From: Paulownia fortunei
Taxonomy: Eukaryota > Streptophyta > Magnoliopsida > Lamiales > Paulowniaceae
Direction of reading: 5' to 3'
Assembly: GCA_019321725.1 (NCBI GenBank)
Contig: CM033115.1
Span: forward strand, 6,024,673 to 6,088,672
DNA length: 64,000 bases
Shown here: piece after piece, positions 9,778-21,678 of the stretch
Layout: each line of letters opens with the position of its first letter
How positions within the stretch are numbered: the stretch's first letter is position 1
Notes under the pieces: model-generated
What the model was told of the DNA's origin: nothing
What the model saw: the letters and a program-made list of their open reading frames with translations, nothing else
Databases searched by the model: none
Made by a program: the position numbers and the translations under genes

Positions 9778-12166
9778 TGTAACACACCCATTACTACACA
9801 ACTATATATATAGTATAATTTGACATGATAGAACTTGTGTGCAAGCATAATAATTTTTTTTCCCTCTATAACAACTAAATAAATAATAAACTACTTTCCC
9901 ACTCATAAACTAATTTATATATATATACCTGCAGATGACCCATAACAACCATAATATTTACATACCCATGAATAGAAAAGTTTTAAAAGTAACATATAGT
10001 ACAAATCCCAAAATCTAATACAATAAACTTCAAAATCAAATAAGTTAACAACCAGCCCAACAGGTCGTCATCCATGTATACTGATCCTCAGAACCTATAG
10101 GAGCTCCAGCCGCTCGCTTAGTAAGTCCATGGCTTCAAGTATCATCAAACTTACCTACAATACTTGAACTACGTGAGCTAATACTCAGTAAATAAAAATC
10201 ATGCATGCTGAAGGAATAATTCAACATAAATGTAATGTATTTCTATGAGATCATAACAAGGATGCAAATTTATGCATAAAAATAGTTCATTCAAAATTAT
10301 TTTCCATCACTGGACCCTTGGCCCACCTACTATGTATCGGATAGAGCTCTTAACAAGATCAATAATCACATGGCCATAAATAGATCGATATAGTCCGGGG
10401 CCATCTCTTAGGATCACTAGAGGTTCACCCCCTGTCTTCCTCTGTGACCCTTCAGAAGTTTTCCCACCAGTGGCGTCGATAAGGGTATAGTCAAGTGGTC
10501 CACTCTCTCGTGACCACCAGAGGCACACCCCCTGTCAACCTCTATGATCCTCTGAAAAGTAATACTCGGGGTGCCCCAAATATCATATAAATAAGCCACA
10601 CATGGGCCTCGGTACACTAGTAGTGGCCAACCAAAATATTTTCTTTTTGAAAATAATGTCATGCGTGCCAAAAATCTCAAATGTGAGCGCGTGTTATACA
10701 TAAACATGTATATGCTGATGAATGGCAGGTCCAATGACACAACGGATCCTATGTCCCATCATCCAAGCAACATATGCACTATAAGGTATGTATAATACTC
10801 ACAATATACATATCCAGACACAAAGATCACGTTTAATATAGATAATGCACAAAATACTATGTTCATGCATTGTCGTTGTAAATGAATTTTCACTTATCTT
10901 TCACTTTTGATATCCTACTGAAGATTAACAAGATTCTTCTCTCTAGTTTTAGATATAAGGCTACCTATAAAAGTATAACGTATTAATTTTCATTCTTAAT
11001 CAATAGGTTTCTATATCAAATCTCATAAGGGGTCTTAAATCTTATATTTAATTAAATAACAATCAAACCTTAAAATTTATACTCACACCAATTAGAACCT
11101 TTTAAATACCTTAATATCTCATCTCGAATTTATTTTAATATTATCTAATTGATGTGTTATAATCCTCGTAACAAATTCCTCAATTAAATTAGCTCTTTCA
11201 TCCAATTAATATAGGATAATAAAATCAAATCTTTGTAACTAATTTTGAATTAAATGTGTATATTAATTATTGTCTCACAAGAAGATAACTAGTTAATTTG
11301 AATTAAAAAATTTCTTTCAAATTAGAAATAAACAGCATAAATATATATTTATATTCGTACAAAAATAAGAAGAAACTTATCTAAAACTTTCTCAAATTTC
11401 TATGGTGGAAGTTTGTTCATGCTATTTCTTCTTCACCCCCTCCCCCCCCCCCCTTTTTTTTTCCTCTTTTCCTTTCCTTTGTTGTAGCCGTGTGTTTGTG
11501 TGGTGTGTGTATTATAATAGCTTAACTACTAAGAAAACATAATGTAATATATTATATGTATACTTATCCTTATAATATATATATATATGTATACACTACA
11601 CGTGTATACCTATATATTTTTATATATATTATATTACACACCATATACGTATTTACATATGTATATATATATATTATACTACACACCATATACTTATATA
11701 TATATATATACATATATATTTCGTACATCTACACATAGGTATATATATGTATATATTATTTTTATATATAATTAATACATAATATTATTTATTTTTTTTT
11801 ATATATATTTATTTATAAGCCCTCAAATTTATTTTATATTAAAAAATGTACACCCTCTTAATTAATATGGTAATGTCCTTACTTTCTTTTATTATTTATT
11901 ACCGCTACTATTACTATTTTCTCCCTAATTAATTTATTTGCATAGTATAGTTTATCCTACACCAATAAACACAACGATGCTACTTTTCACTTACGTGTAT
12001 CATAATTCTATCTGATAGTTGACACCTAAATTCTCATTATCTTAGTACCAACTCAACCAATATAGTGCATTATGAAATATCAATTAAAAATACAAATGAC
12101 ACATACGTAGCATGAAATGCATGAATTATATTTGGCAGGTGAGTAGCACGAGACTCGGGTATTACA
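9778..12166. mobile_element. 2.4 kb solo LTR in the SANT-like gene
   Basis: Begins TGTAACACACCC and ends GGGTATTACA, the inverted TGTAAYAC...GTRTTACA ends common in long plant Gypsy LTRs, and is flanked by perfect 5 bp TAGTC duplications. No internal retroviral domain is present, and 2389 bp fits a long LTR such as the Tekay/Del chromovirus group (lineage is a guess). The interior has CACTAGAGGTTCACCCCCTGT-type repeats (10400-10560), a C/T tract (11435-11465) and TA-rich microsatellite (11570-11760). It arose by recombination between two LTRs after insertion. Confidence 0.8.
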
Positions 12167-12645
12167 TAGTCTATGGAAGGAAGAACTCCCACACTATTAC
12201 ATATGCACTGAAATGTTCACCAGTTCAGTTGCAATTAGTAACATTGCACGCTCATCCGCCATGGACCTTCTGACTCCGAGGACGAGGATGAACAAAAGTA
12301 TAATGGTAGGGATGGGGAGAGTGGTCCAAACATCAATGTTGGGAGTCATACTGTCGGCAATCCTATTATGCACTCTACCTTTAATGTTATTCCTATTCTT
12401 GGGAGTTTTGAGCCTCCATGTAAGCATTGGACGCATGGACCTCCATGAACAGTGCTAGGGCGTAAAAGTTGGCTAAGTACTCGACGAAGGATTGCATGGT
12501 TGTTTTGAGGACCATGGAAGGCCTCCCAAGCTGACTTTTTCTTAGGGCTCAAGATGTACTCATGAGCAAAACTTGCCACAAAATGTTTCTTTTAATGATC
12601 GATGAGGAGAGGCGAGCTTGGATGGAGTCATTAGAAGATGCTTGA

Positions 12646-13717
12646 TGTTATGTCGGATGTTATGCTTGGGTTATGATGTTGTTGTGGAACATATATTTAG
12701 TAATTTAAAAAGCAATATGGACATAATTAAATTTCATGTTGTAATATCTGAACAAAAATATTTCACATCCGAAAACAGTTGTGAAGCATGTGCATCGATT
12801 TTTCCACGAGTCGTACAAATCACATTTCCCAAAGCTATGCAATAGGTACTTGACATCGCCAATTTTTTTAATGTGTTACGCACAATGAATTGAATTGTAA
12901 TTACATGTTCATATCTATCCCTTCACATACAAGCTATTTTTTAACATTCACCTTAATTCAGTCCAAATATTTTATGGTCATTAGGTATATCTAATTCCTT
13001 ACATTACACTTTGTCTGCTGAAATTTGGCATGCTGTCATTTCCATAATGGTAGAAAAAGTATGTTATGTTCATTAAATAACTGCTAGTATATTATGTTAT
13101 CCTATGTTGAGAGTATCTGTTTCATTCCATCAAATGATAGTGCAATTTTCCTCCTTGCTAAATTGTTTATGCATTAATTTCCAATAATGAAGAACAATTA
13201 CTTACTGTTATGTCAGGATTTGCCCCTTTACTTTGCATGCTTATATGTAATAATTACCTTGAGATGTTATTTTTAATTATTTGATTTTTTATTTTATGTT
13301 ATTATTTACATGACACTGTGTAATTTATATATTTATTTTGCAAAATTAGTAATGCACTGATTTTTGTAAAGTGTGGACTAATTTCCAAACTTATGATATG
13401 TTAGACTATTACAATATATATCTCAGTAGCAAATAGCTTGTTATGATTAATTGCAAAATGCAAGTGTGTTTTGTTATGTTGTATTTGTATATGTACTTTG
13501 TTGCTTAAATTTTCGAATTGACACTGTGTGATACGGTTATGCACTAATTTTGTTAATGGTGGACTGATTTGTAACATGATGTAATGCCCCTGAAGAAAAT
13601 AATTTGTTGATTTACCTATTAACATTACATAATAATTTTTTTTAAAAATCCAAGTTTGGTACGTTTGTTGTATTATATGCTTTGTATGGTATATCTAATT
13701 TCATCCATGAATTATAG
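12646..13717. other. Harbinger intergenic region between SANT-1 and transposase
   Basis: AT-rich. Ends in ATTATAG, a plausible acceptor just before the transposase ATG, so the last part is probably a leader intron. Otherwise nothing recognised. Confidence 0.4.
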
Positions 13718-13737
13718 GTCCACTTCTGTTGTGTACT

Positions 13738-15197
13738 ATGGATGATGTTGTATTTGCTAGTATGAGTGTGGAGGATCATATGGAAGGACTATCATCAAAT
13801 GATGGTTCTTCAAGTGACTCAAATAACGAGACACATGATTCCTCCACGAACATAGACTGTAGTAGTGATGGTAATGATTTTGATGGGAGGATGAGTTATT
13901 TTTTCATGTCAGAGGTGCTTTGTCAAAATTCTTTTAATCCTAAATATCCTATGCACATAGCATATTGTAGGGCCAAGATTGGCTTGGAGAACTTCTCATA
14001 GGCCACCCTGATTGCATAAATAACAGCCTAAGAATGAACAAGCGTGCATTTAATTCCTTTTATCAATTTATCGCTGATTGTGACTTGTTGAAGTTGGGTC
14101 AGATGTCGAGGGTTGGTATTCAAGAATCTATTGCAATCTTTCTTGTGAGAATTGGCTTTGTCACTTGCCAACGTACGATGTGCGAGTGATTCCAACACTT
14201 CCTAGAAACAATCTCAAAGCACATGAAGCATGTCGCTAAGGCATTAACCAAGTTGGCTCCGAGCTGATAACTCATCCAAACTTTCAAACAACTCATGCAA
14301 AGATATTAAATGATTCAAGTTTATACCCGTACTTCAAGGTAATATAACAAACCTCTATCATTATGGTACTTATGTTTAACTTCAATTCATTTATTCCTAT
14401 GTAAGTGAGAACAAAAGTAGTAGAACGGTAATATAAACCAAATTTATAAAACTGTATTGGGGCGACTGACGAGACTTTCGTAGCTGCATGGGTTCCTCAA
14501 AGCAAACAAAATGTAAACCATAATAGGAAAAAAGACTTGACACAAATGTAATGGCAGTGTGTGATTTCAATTTAATGTTCACATATGTTCTTTCGGGGTG
14601 GGAGGGTAGCGCGAATGACTCATGCGTACTTATGGATGCATTGAGTAGGGATGCAAACTTTCCCTGACCCCTACAAGGTGAGTATGATATATTTCACATA
14701 CATTAATACCATAAGTATTGCCTTCAATGTTAAAATATTTTTACAAGTATAATGTTTGTTTCTTCATTTATGGAAGGTAAATATTACTTGGTCGACTCTA
14801 GGTATTGCAACTTTTCGTCCTTTCTCTCTCCTTATCGACAACATAGGTATCATATCAATTCTTGGACTGGTGCTTATCGCAACTGAGAGGCCTGCAAGAG
14901 TTGTTCAATAAACAACACTCAAAACTACATAACGCTTTAGAGCGTACATTTGGAGTGTTGAAGGGGCAATTTCCAATCCTTAAAATGCCCATGCCACATT
15001 ACTCGCTTAGACATCAAGTCCAAATCATCATTGTATATTGTGTTGTCCATAATTGGCTTCGTAAGTACTCTGCAAATGACCAATACTTTATCCGTGCGGA
15101 GAATGGTGAGTTTGACCCACAAGGCGTCGATGAAGAACATGGTGACTATTTCCCACACGCGTCGCAAGAAAATATAAATTCAATCTGTATTTCGTGA
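13738..15197 (+). pseudogene. PIF/Harbinger transposase (HARBI1-like, DD47E)
   Basis: Order of blocks: acidic serine-rich N-terminus; GHPDCINNSLRMNKRAF..F and ESIAIFLVRIGF (HARBI1 N-terminal region); CIGATDETF, holding the first catalytic Asp; a [12 protein letters not shown] block; YYLVDSRY with the second Asp; and KLHNALERTFGVLKGQFPILK with the catalytic Glu, about 48 residues after the second Asp. The C-terminus reads VVHNWLRKY, as in the family. Introns probably at 14339 (GTAATA) and 14678-14776 (GTGAGT..AG). Defects: frameshifts near 13990, 14538 and 14875, and in-frame TGA at 14187 where the family has Arg. All three catalytic residues survive, but the gene cannot make a full protein. 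It would cut and paste the element at TTA-type sites. Confidence 0.85.
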
Positions 15198-15482
15198 TGC
15201 ATTGGCAGCCTCAATATGGGAAAACCACTGATCAATGTTATGCGCAGATGTGGCTGTATTTTATTCAATGTTATGTATTTAGTATTAGGAGAATATTATG
15301 TCTATATTTCAAGACAGGTTATGAACAATCACCTCAAGACTATGTTTCAGATTTATAGATATGTGTATTAATTTGTAAATTGTGATTGTTGACCATGAGT
15401 TGCATATTGTGATTGTTGACCATGAGTTGCAAATTGTGATTGTTTACCATGTCTTATCAGAATAACAATGTATGATGTACTA

Positions 15483-15902
15483 ATGTGTGAATGTGATGTT
15501 GGTTCTATGGTCATGCGAATGGCGAGGATTAAGGCAAACAATGGCAAGTACTTCTATGCTTGCTCGCATAGTAAGGAACATTACAAATATTTCTTTTAGG
15601 TCGATGATTCAGAGTGAAATAGGTCTTCTTACCATAATGTTAATCGTGATGAAAGCTCATCTGTAAGTTCGGGCCGACATGCATAGGTCCAAACGTTTAT
15701 AAGCAATATGAGTAGTGGCAATAACTCTAAAAGTACATAGATGTTTGGTATAGACGTTGTACACTCAGGTGAATGAGTCGAGCAAGTATCAAACCACAAT
15801 GCAATTATGGCTATCTGTTGCTCTTTTATTTGTTGTGTGATTTTGTTATTCCTTGTGTTTGTACTTCTTATGGGTGTGCTTTTGAAGTTGTTACTATGCT
15901 AG
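15483..15902 (+). pseudogene. GRF zinc-finger protein with C-terminal TM helix
   Basis: A 139-codon frame that stays in one register throughout but has several stops. It starts MCECDVGSMVMRMARIKANN, then GKYFYACSHSKEHYKYFF: the CxC..(F/Y)xC....FF layout of a GRF-type zinc finger. A stop (15597-15599) stands where the family's Trp follows FF, and another (15615-15617) after DDSE. A Ser-rich linker leads to a hydrophobic helix (ICCVILLFLVFVLLMGVLL) and a short tail. Small GRF-plus-membrane proteins of about this size occur widely in plants, with unknown function. It lies 285 bp after the transposase, same strand, so it looks like a passenger or third gene of the Harbinger element. The finger assignment rests on pattern only. 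Confidence 0.6.
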
Positions 15903-16983
15903 TAGTAACATTGTTAGCAAAGTAGCAAATGACAAAATTGAATTTGCAGTATCTATCAATTCACTACAAGTGACTTATACAGTTATTTCCGACCTTATCA
16001 ATGTATTAACTGTTATTGATGTGTGTTTATTTAAACCTAAAATTTGTAGTGTTTAATATCGCATAATGCTAAAATATGCACTTATGGAATACTTTTGCAT
16101 TAATATTAATTTTTATATTTAGGTTGAAATATACATATATAATTATAAGTGCATAAATTAATATAAATGTATAAATAAAATTTAAACTTCATTTTATTTG
16201 TATCTAGATATACATGTTTATCTATATTTAAGTAAGCATACTTGTGATATAGAAAGTATATTAAAAAAAGATATATATTATATATCATTAATAATATAGT
16301 TTAAATAAATAATATTTTGGTAATATATATGGATAAAATACAATGCCACCCCATAAACTTTCTAAGGTAACATAATTGAATAAAATAAAAATTTTATATT
16401 AATACTAAATTGCCCTTAAATGAATCAGAGTTATAATAATGTATTGTGAATGAATTTAGTATCTGCACAACTAAAATGATAGTGGGTAATTACATTTTTA
16501 TTCATATATATATATATATGATATATATATAGCTATATAAAATAACATATAGTTGTGTATTGAATATTTTACAAATGCAATATTTGGAAGTACGAAACTA
16601 TAAAATTATTTATTGAATAATTATTGCCTAAATAAGCATAGAGAAGACATCATTTAACAAATTAGTTTATATAAACTATTTTGTAGACAACTATCCCCCA
16701 CTACCTATTTCCAAAGCCAAATTGAATGTCATTTAACTACCACCTATTGAAAAATGATAATATTAAATGTTATTCATTGTGTGGCGTATCTCATCAATTT
16801 ACCAGGCTTTTTCATTCCCAAGATGAGTAGGTTTTATTTTATATGTTTTCTACTATTCACTTGGTCTATTATCTTCAACAGATACACTTCCAAATTTCCT
16901 CCTTCTGTCTTTTATCTTTTCTCATTCTTACTCATGTCAACTATCAATGTGAATATATTTATGTAGTTGTAGGAGAAAACATC
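15903..16983. other. AT-rich spacer within Harbinger element
   Basis: No coding signal. Includes short TA microsatellites near 16505-16545. May hold the promoter of the next gene. Confidence 0.45.
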
Positions 16984-17708
16984 ATGCCCCAAATGAGAAA
17001 CCAGAGAAATGAACCCTTAATTCGCGATATATGATGGACAGATCAAGAGGTTGCTGCTTTTGTTCATTCTATGTGTGAGGTTGGTGATACGTATGATCTT
17101 TCCAAAGCAACTCTGTTGAGTTCTTTGTGTAGGGGCATGACACGTGATTTGTCTCAAACATTCAGGAAGTACTTCTTCTACGCTATGGTGATGAAAAAAG
17201 TAAACATGCTCAGAACAAGTTTCTTTGAGTTTCAATCATATATTTGTCTCCCGGATGTACATTACAATAGTAGAAGGAATATTGTGATGATAGATGAGTG
17301 TTACTAGCAAAATATTGGTAGGGTGAATATATTGATTCTATTGCATTTTTTATATATTTTTTTTATTTATCTATGAACTTATGTGGCACTCCAAAGTAGA
17401 GAATTAGTTCAACATTACCTAATTCCAACTTAAATTCTTTTCTATATCATTGTTAGAAAATGAAAAAGCAACGCAGTTTTTGGACTTCGGGAGAACAACT
17501 TTTTCATGATTTATATTACTTTTTTGTGTTATGCCATGTGGCTGTAATTGAGGATGGTGATATTTCACAACTTCCAATTAAAGTGGACAAGTCCTATGAG
17601 GAGGAAAATGGGGATGATGATTCAGTTGCAAATTCAGATGGTGATTCATCAGGGGAGAAGGAGGTTGAGCTCGAGGTAATTGATCCAGACCCACCAGAAG
17701 ATATGTAA
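16984..17708 (+). pseudogene. Myb/SANT-like protein 2
   Basis: ATG at 16984, then a stop (17032) directly before W-T-D-Q-E-V-A-A-F-V, the first SANT helix. DLSKATLLSSLCRGM and FFEFQSYICLPDVHYNSRRNIVMIDECY follow, the block that ends the domain. An intron from 17318 (GTAGGG) to 17456 (GTTAG) leads into ENEKATQFLDFG, a one-base shift, HDLYYFF, and an acidic tail (EEENGDDDSVANSDGDSSGE) ending at TAA. It is the plus-strand paralogue of the minus-strand gene at 20972-21678, with the intron at the same place. Probably a DNA-binding helper protein of the transposon; non-functional now. Confidence 0.6.
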
Positions 17709-18841
17709 TAAATGAGATATTGTCTTTTTTTTTCAGTCCAACTTGGCCATATTTTATGCTTCGTATGTAATAGGATGGGGGTTAATGTTGTCTCTTTTTG
17801 GGAGTAGCATAAAGTTATAGTGCTATATTTTAAGAAGAATGTACAACAGCTGCTTGTAGTAATATTTTCAACATACACTACAACTTTATCATTATAACTG
17901 TCCATTGATAACTATATTATAATTACATATATTACAAGTAAGGTATATTTCATCTATGTGACAGCATCAATATTATATGAACAAGTAAGGTATATTTATT
18001 CTACATCACCTCATCAATATTATATCAAAATATCGCACTAGATGATATAATTTATCTTAATCATAGTTCTTCCAACATTAATACGACCACAACTTTTGAT
18101 ATTAAGTTACGAAGGAATATTATATGAATTTAAATACAATAATTACTTTTGAATGAATTTTTTTGTCATAATACTAAATATGATCCATCCAACTCCATTA
18201 AAAAGAAAGTAATAAATTTGTTAAACCACACCCCTACCTCCAAGCTGTAGTAATATTCAATTCAAATCAGATGGTCATACATAAAAAAAAATTCAACGTG
18301 CTACGAAATACTGTGAAAATATCAGTTTAAGGAATTATTATTCTTAATTTGTCCAAAATAATTGAACGATAGTATTCATTCTGATTTCGAATGCATCAAT
18401 TATTACATATTATGATGCAACTCGTATTTTATTTAATCAACGTATGTAATCGTGTAGAGGAATGAGAATATGAATGTACATGTGTATATTTAGAAAATAA
18501 AATACAAGATCGAACACCAAATGCAATAAAGAAACTATTTTATTCCCCAACTTCAATCCTCAACCAATGTCCTCTTTCAAACTCATTCACATGACATCTT
18601 CCCACCTTCCGCATTTATAATGCTTTAAATAAGGTAAGGCATGTACTACACGTGGTCATATCAAGTATTCATGTAGTGGACAGTGTAATTGAAATTTTGT
18701 TAACCATGAAAACGTGCATACTTTGGAATGATACATATGGATATTTTTATAATCTGTCCAACATTTATGTTCTTTAGTCCTCTCAACTACTCCCCACCAG
18801 TTCATTCATTGCTATAAATTACACACTACAAAATTTAAGTA
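17709..18841. other. Spacer within Harbinger element
   Basis: AT-rich, with a short GTAAGGTATATTT repeat (about 17937-18000, twice). No gene seen. The last 200 bases are the likely promoter region of SANT-like gene 3. Confidence 0.4.
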
Positions 18842-18849
18842 TATAAAAG
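18842..18849 (+). promoter_or_regulatory. TATA box candidate for SANT-like gene 3
   Basis: TATAAAAG in an otherwise fitting context, about 330 bp upstream of the ATG at 19178. The distance allows a long leader. Confidence 0.35.
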
Positions 18850-19177
18850 AGGAAAGAGATAGTGGAATGTATGTTCAAAGTGTCTCCCCCAACATGCATA
18901 CATAGGTATTAAAAAGTATCAAGATTGTTCTCCATACTTTCAAGTGCTGATTTTGTAACATAGACTACGCACTATGCTCTATACTCATTCACTTCGTGAC
19001 CACAAACATGGTATTTGTTCATATAATATGGTTGTTTGCTTATTAATTTACTATCATACATCAGTGAGTTAATGATGTTGTTTCCATGTTATACTTTGTA
19101 TCAACCTGAAGTATGAGTGAATAAAGTAGTTACGATACATAAACTGAACACAACACAACCAACGAAAGGGCTTGGGT

Positions 19178-19848
19178 ATGGATGAAGATGACAGGTTCAT
19201 GGTCTTCTTGTTGTACAAAAGGTGTAATGCACCTTTCACTTCTTCTCGCACAATTGAGTGGGCATTGCTTCAGGTCAGAAATAGATTAGAGGCTCGATAT
19301 GGCAGGAAATTTCCACTTGATTTCCTCAGGGTGAAATTCAGGGAGCTTCGCTGAAGATATAACGTGTTCTTAGCCATCTCAGCATTTCCTGGGGTCCTTT
19401 TTGATCTGACAATTAACTTTGTTTCTGTGTTATTTGCGGAGCAATACAAACTAGAAATGGTAAGTTAATCTAATCATCTTTTTGATGCTTTATACTTTGG
19501 TAAACGATTATATTTTACTTTACATTGTATTATGTTTTAGTTTATTATATTTGACTTTCCTATGTTCAAGTGTATAGTTTAATAAATTTACTTCTGTAGT
19601 TATATCCCAATGTCACAAAGTTCTTCCATGAGGCTCCCCATGACTGAGAAGATTTGAAACTCTTGTTTGGAGAAGTTGAAGTGGATGATGCAAAGCCAGT
19701 TCAAACTATGCCACCACCACAACAACATTGTAGTGGACAGCATGCCGACAACCCCATACACATTTCAGACACTTCTACTGAGTCAAGTAGCCAACTACCT
19801 GCACTCCCCACACAAGGGCGTGTGAGACCATGTCGTGCTCTTTACTGA
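19178..19848 (+). pseudogene. Myb/SANT-like protein 3
   Basis: Begins MDEDDRFMVFLLYKRCNAPF and continues IEWALLQVRNRLEARYGRKFPLDFLRVKFRELR. A TGA (19352-19354, probably from CGA) follows, then RYNVFLAISAFPGVLFDLTINFV and EQYKLEM. GTAAGT at 19459 starts an intron; the next exon begins LYPNVTKFFHEAPHD and then FGEVEVDD after another stop. It ends with a Pro/Gln- and Ser-rich tail (PPPQQH, HISDTSTESSSQL) at 19846-19848. This is the helix-turn-helix and tail layout of Myb/SANT-like proteins that accompany Harbinger transposases. It is more diverged from the other three copies. Broken by at least two stops. Confidence 0.55.
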
Positions 19849-20971
19849 CGGCCTGTATGACGTGAAGTCCGCATTGCGTAATGAGATGTTCCATAAATAT
19901 GCACACCCAACACCCCAGAGGATAGGCAGTCCTACATTGGATCTATTGATATCAACCAGCCATATATGTTCGCAACTCAAATGACTTAACATACAAATAT
20001 GGGTAGGTGTTCAGGGAGTGAGCAGTCCACAACAGCATCACCCTCACACTTCCCATCCTAGGATTGATTATGGTAATATAAGGTGGCTAATGACGTAGAT
20101 GGACACAATTTTGATTACTTTTGGCATCTTTAAAAATGTGTCGCGGTATATTGACTAGGATTGGGTACTTCACTAAAGTCTACCTATGTTTATGTAGAGA
20201 TGCCTACATATATTTACTAGGATTAGTACTTAACTAAAGTCTGCCTATGTTTTTGTAGAGATATCTGCACTTTGAACATGTATCATATTTTGCATGATTG
20301 GCCACCATTTGTGATGCGGGTATTACAATGTAATTGATGACGCAGTTGTTTCTACAAAATATTGAATGCAGTTACTGAATTATTAATGTATTAAATTATG
20401 CTAAAATTAGTGGTACAAATTTTTTTCATCAACAAATTATCGAGGCAGAAATAAATCAGGTAGGCTAAATATAAATGATTAGAAATCATATGAATTATGC
20501 CAATCGGAGGTGCTGAATTCAAACCCAGAAATGCTAATGTAATGGAACACATACATAACTTTCATTTGTTTAGGTACATTGCAATTTTATTATACTAACG
20601 TTTTCTGTCATAATTGGGAGAATTAAAAGGGATGACAGTTATATATAATCAGTAGTCCAAATAAAGCTTTCTAATACTACCAAACTAATATTAAGCAAAA
20701 GCGGCTCTTAAGCCACACAACAGCATATCTAAAACAGTACTCAATCCACACCTAAGGCCTCAACAAATGTCTGTTGAAATACAAACCAGCTAAACATGCT
20801 ATTTTCATGGCCTTAGAAAAATTATAACACTACAAAATAGATCTGATATGGTTAAATATTGTGCACCACAAAAGTCTAATACATGTTTCAACCATAAAGA
20901 GAAGGCCATAATAATTCAATGATGCCCCACTGTATGTCCGTTCCTTTCAATCCTCTGGTCTCTCCTCTTAT
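19849..20971. other. Spacer between convergent SANT-like genes
   Basis: Lies between the ends of a plus-strand and a minus-strand gene. Holds an imperfect repeat of GTACTT(C)ACTAAAGTCT(A/G)CCTATG (about 20165-20250). No gene recognised. Confidence 0.4.
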
Positions 20972-21678
20972 TCATGTGTTTTCTATATGCCGTGGCCTTG
21001 AGAGAGCTAATAAGGGAAGGGCAGTTAATAGGGGCTCCAGAAAAATTGCCTCGTCGTTCGATATATCAACAACCATAATGGGATATTCTTTATCTCCTAG
21101 CTTAGGTTCTATAGCAATTACAGCAGAACCAACAACTTGAAAAATATGATCCAGTGAATCATACACAGGCAAACCATGAGTTCGGTAAAGACGTTGTTTC
21201 ATTATCTCCTACAATTGATAAATCATATTTCAAATCCTTATACGATTGTATAATAGCCGAAAACAAAGGAAAATAAAACTCACCAGATGTTCTATAAATA
21301 TTTTTCAAAATATATGGGAAATATGTAATGCAACTAACTTGACCAATGTTGTCCCAGTACTGCACATCAATGTGAACAACATTTCTATTAATATCGTACA
21401 AAACTCCTGGGAGGCAAATAAACAGCTCAAACTCCTTATAGGTAATCCTCAAACTATAGACTTTGTTAACAAACTTTGGTATAAGAGAGATCTTTGTCAA
21501 AATCTCTTGATAACGGTAGTGCTAAACTCGCACACAAATCCTTTAGGACATCTATATCTGTCAAGTCATAGTCCTCAACAGTTTCAGTGAGACCTTTAAC
21601 GAGGGCATCTTCCTCGACAACATTCCATTGCAAGTTCCTAAACCTGTCCTCCAAATACATGTTTCTAGTGCGCGTCAT
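20972..21678 (-). pseudogene. Myb/SANT-like protein 4 (minus strand)
   Basis: Starts MTRTRNMYLEDRFRNLQWNVVEEDALVKGL, the first SANT helix. DLTDIDVLKDLCASLALPLSR then leads into a one-base shift near 21500, and KVYSLRITYKEFELFICLPGVLYDINRNVVHIDVQYWDNIG closes the domain. An intron follows; its acceptor (ATTGTAG on the minus strand, about 21215) resumes with GDNE, then after a shift YDSLDHIFQVVGSAVIAIEPKLGD and a tail to 20972. Domain, intron position and tail order match gene 2, in opposite orientation. Its presence on the other strand is unusual for a Harbinger element. Confidence 0.6.

Larger units (their letters stand above)
9271..12645 (+). pseudogene. Myb/SANT-like DNA-binding protein 1 (interrupted)
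   Basis: ATG follows a clean acceptor. The protein begins with a basic KKCKEKKK stretch, then a Myb/SANT-like domain: first tryptophan helix (GAWWDLPTMAIFLELM), second (NQIWSKIAKEIERT), third (YNVVQLKKKACRLRILWHKF), then FECDPLMCTVTALDECWAAWL, the usual domain end. A frameshift at about 9440-9460 separates the first helix from the rest. An intron (9669-9755, GT-AG) leads into an exon cut by a solo LTR. Removing LTR and one TAGTC copy restores the frame into ASLWKEELPHYYICTEMF, a typical tail block. An acidic stretch follows after a further shift, and DEERRAWMESLEDA ends the protein. In Harbinger elements this protein binds the transposon ends and partners the transposase. Confidence 0.7.

Noticed and set aside
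11556..11775. Tyr/Ile-rich plus-strand frames
   Set aside because: Product of TA-rich microsatellite inside the solo LTR.
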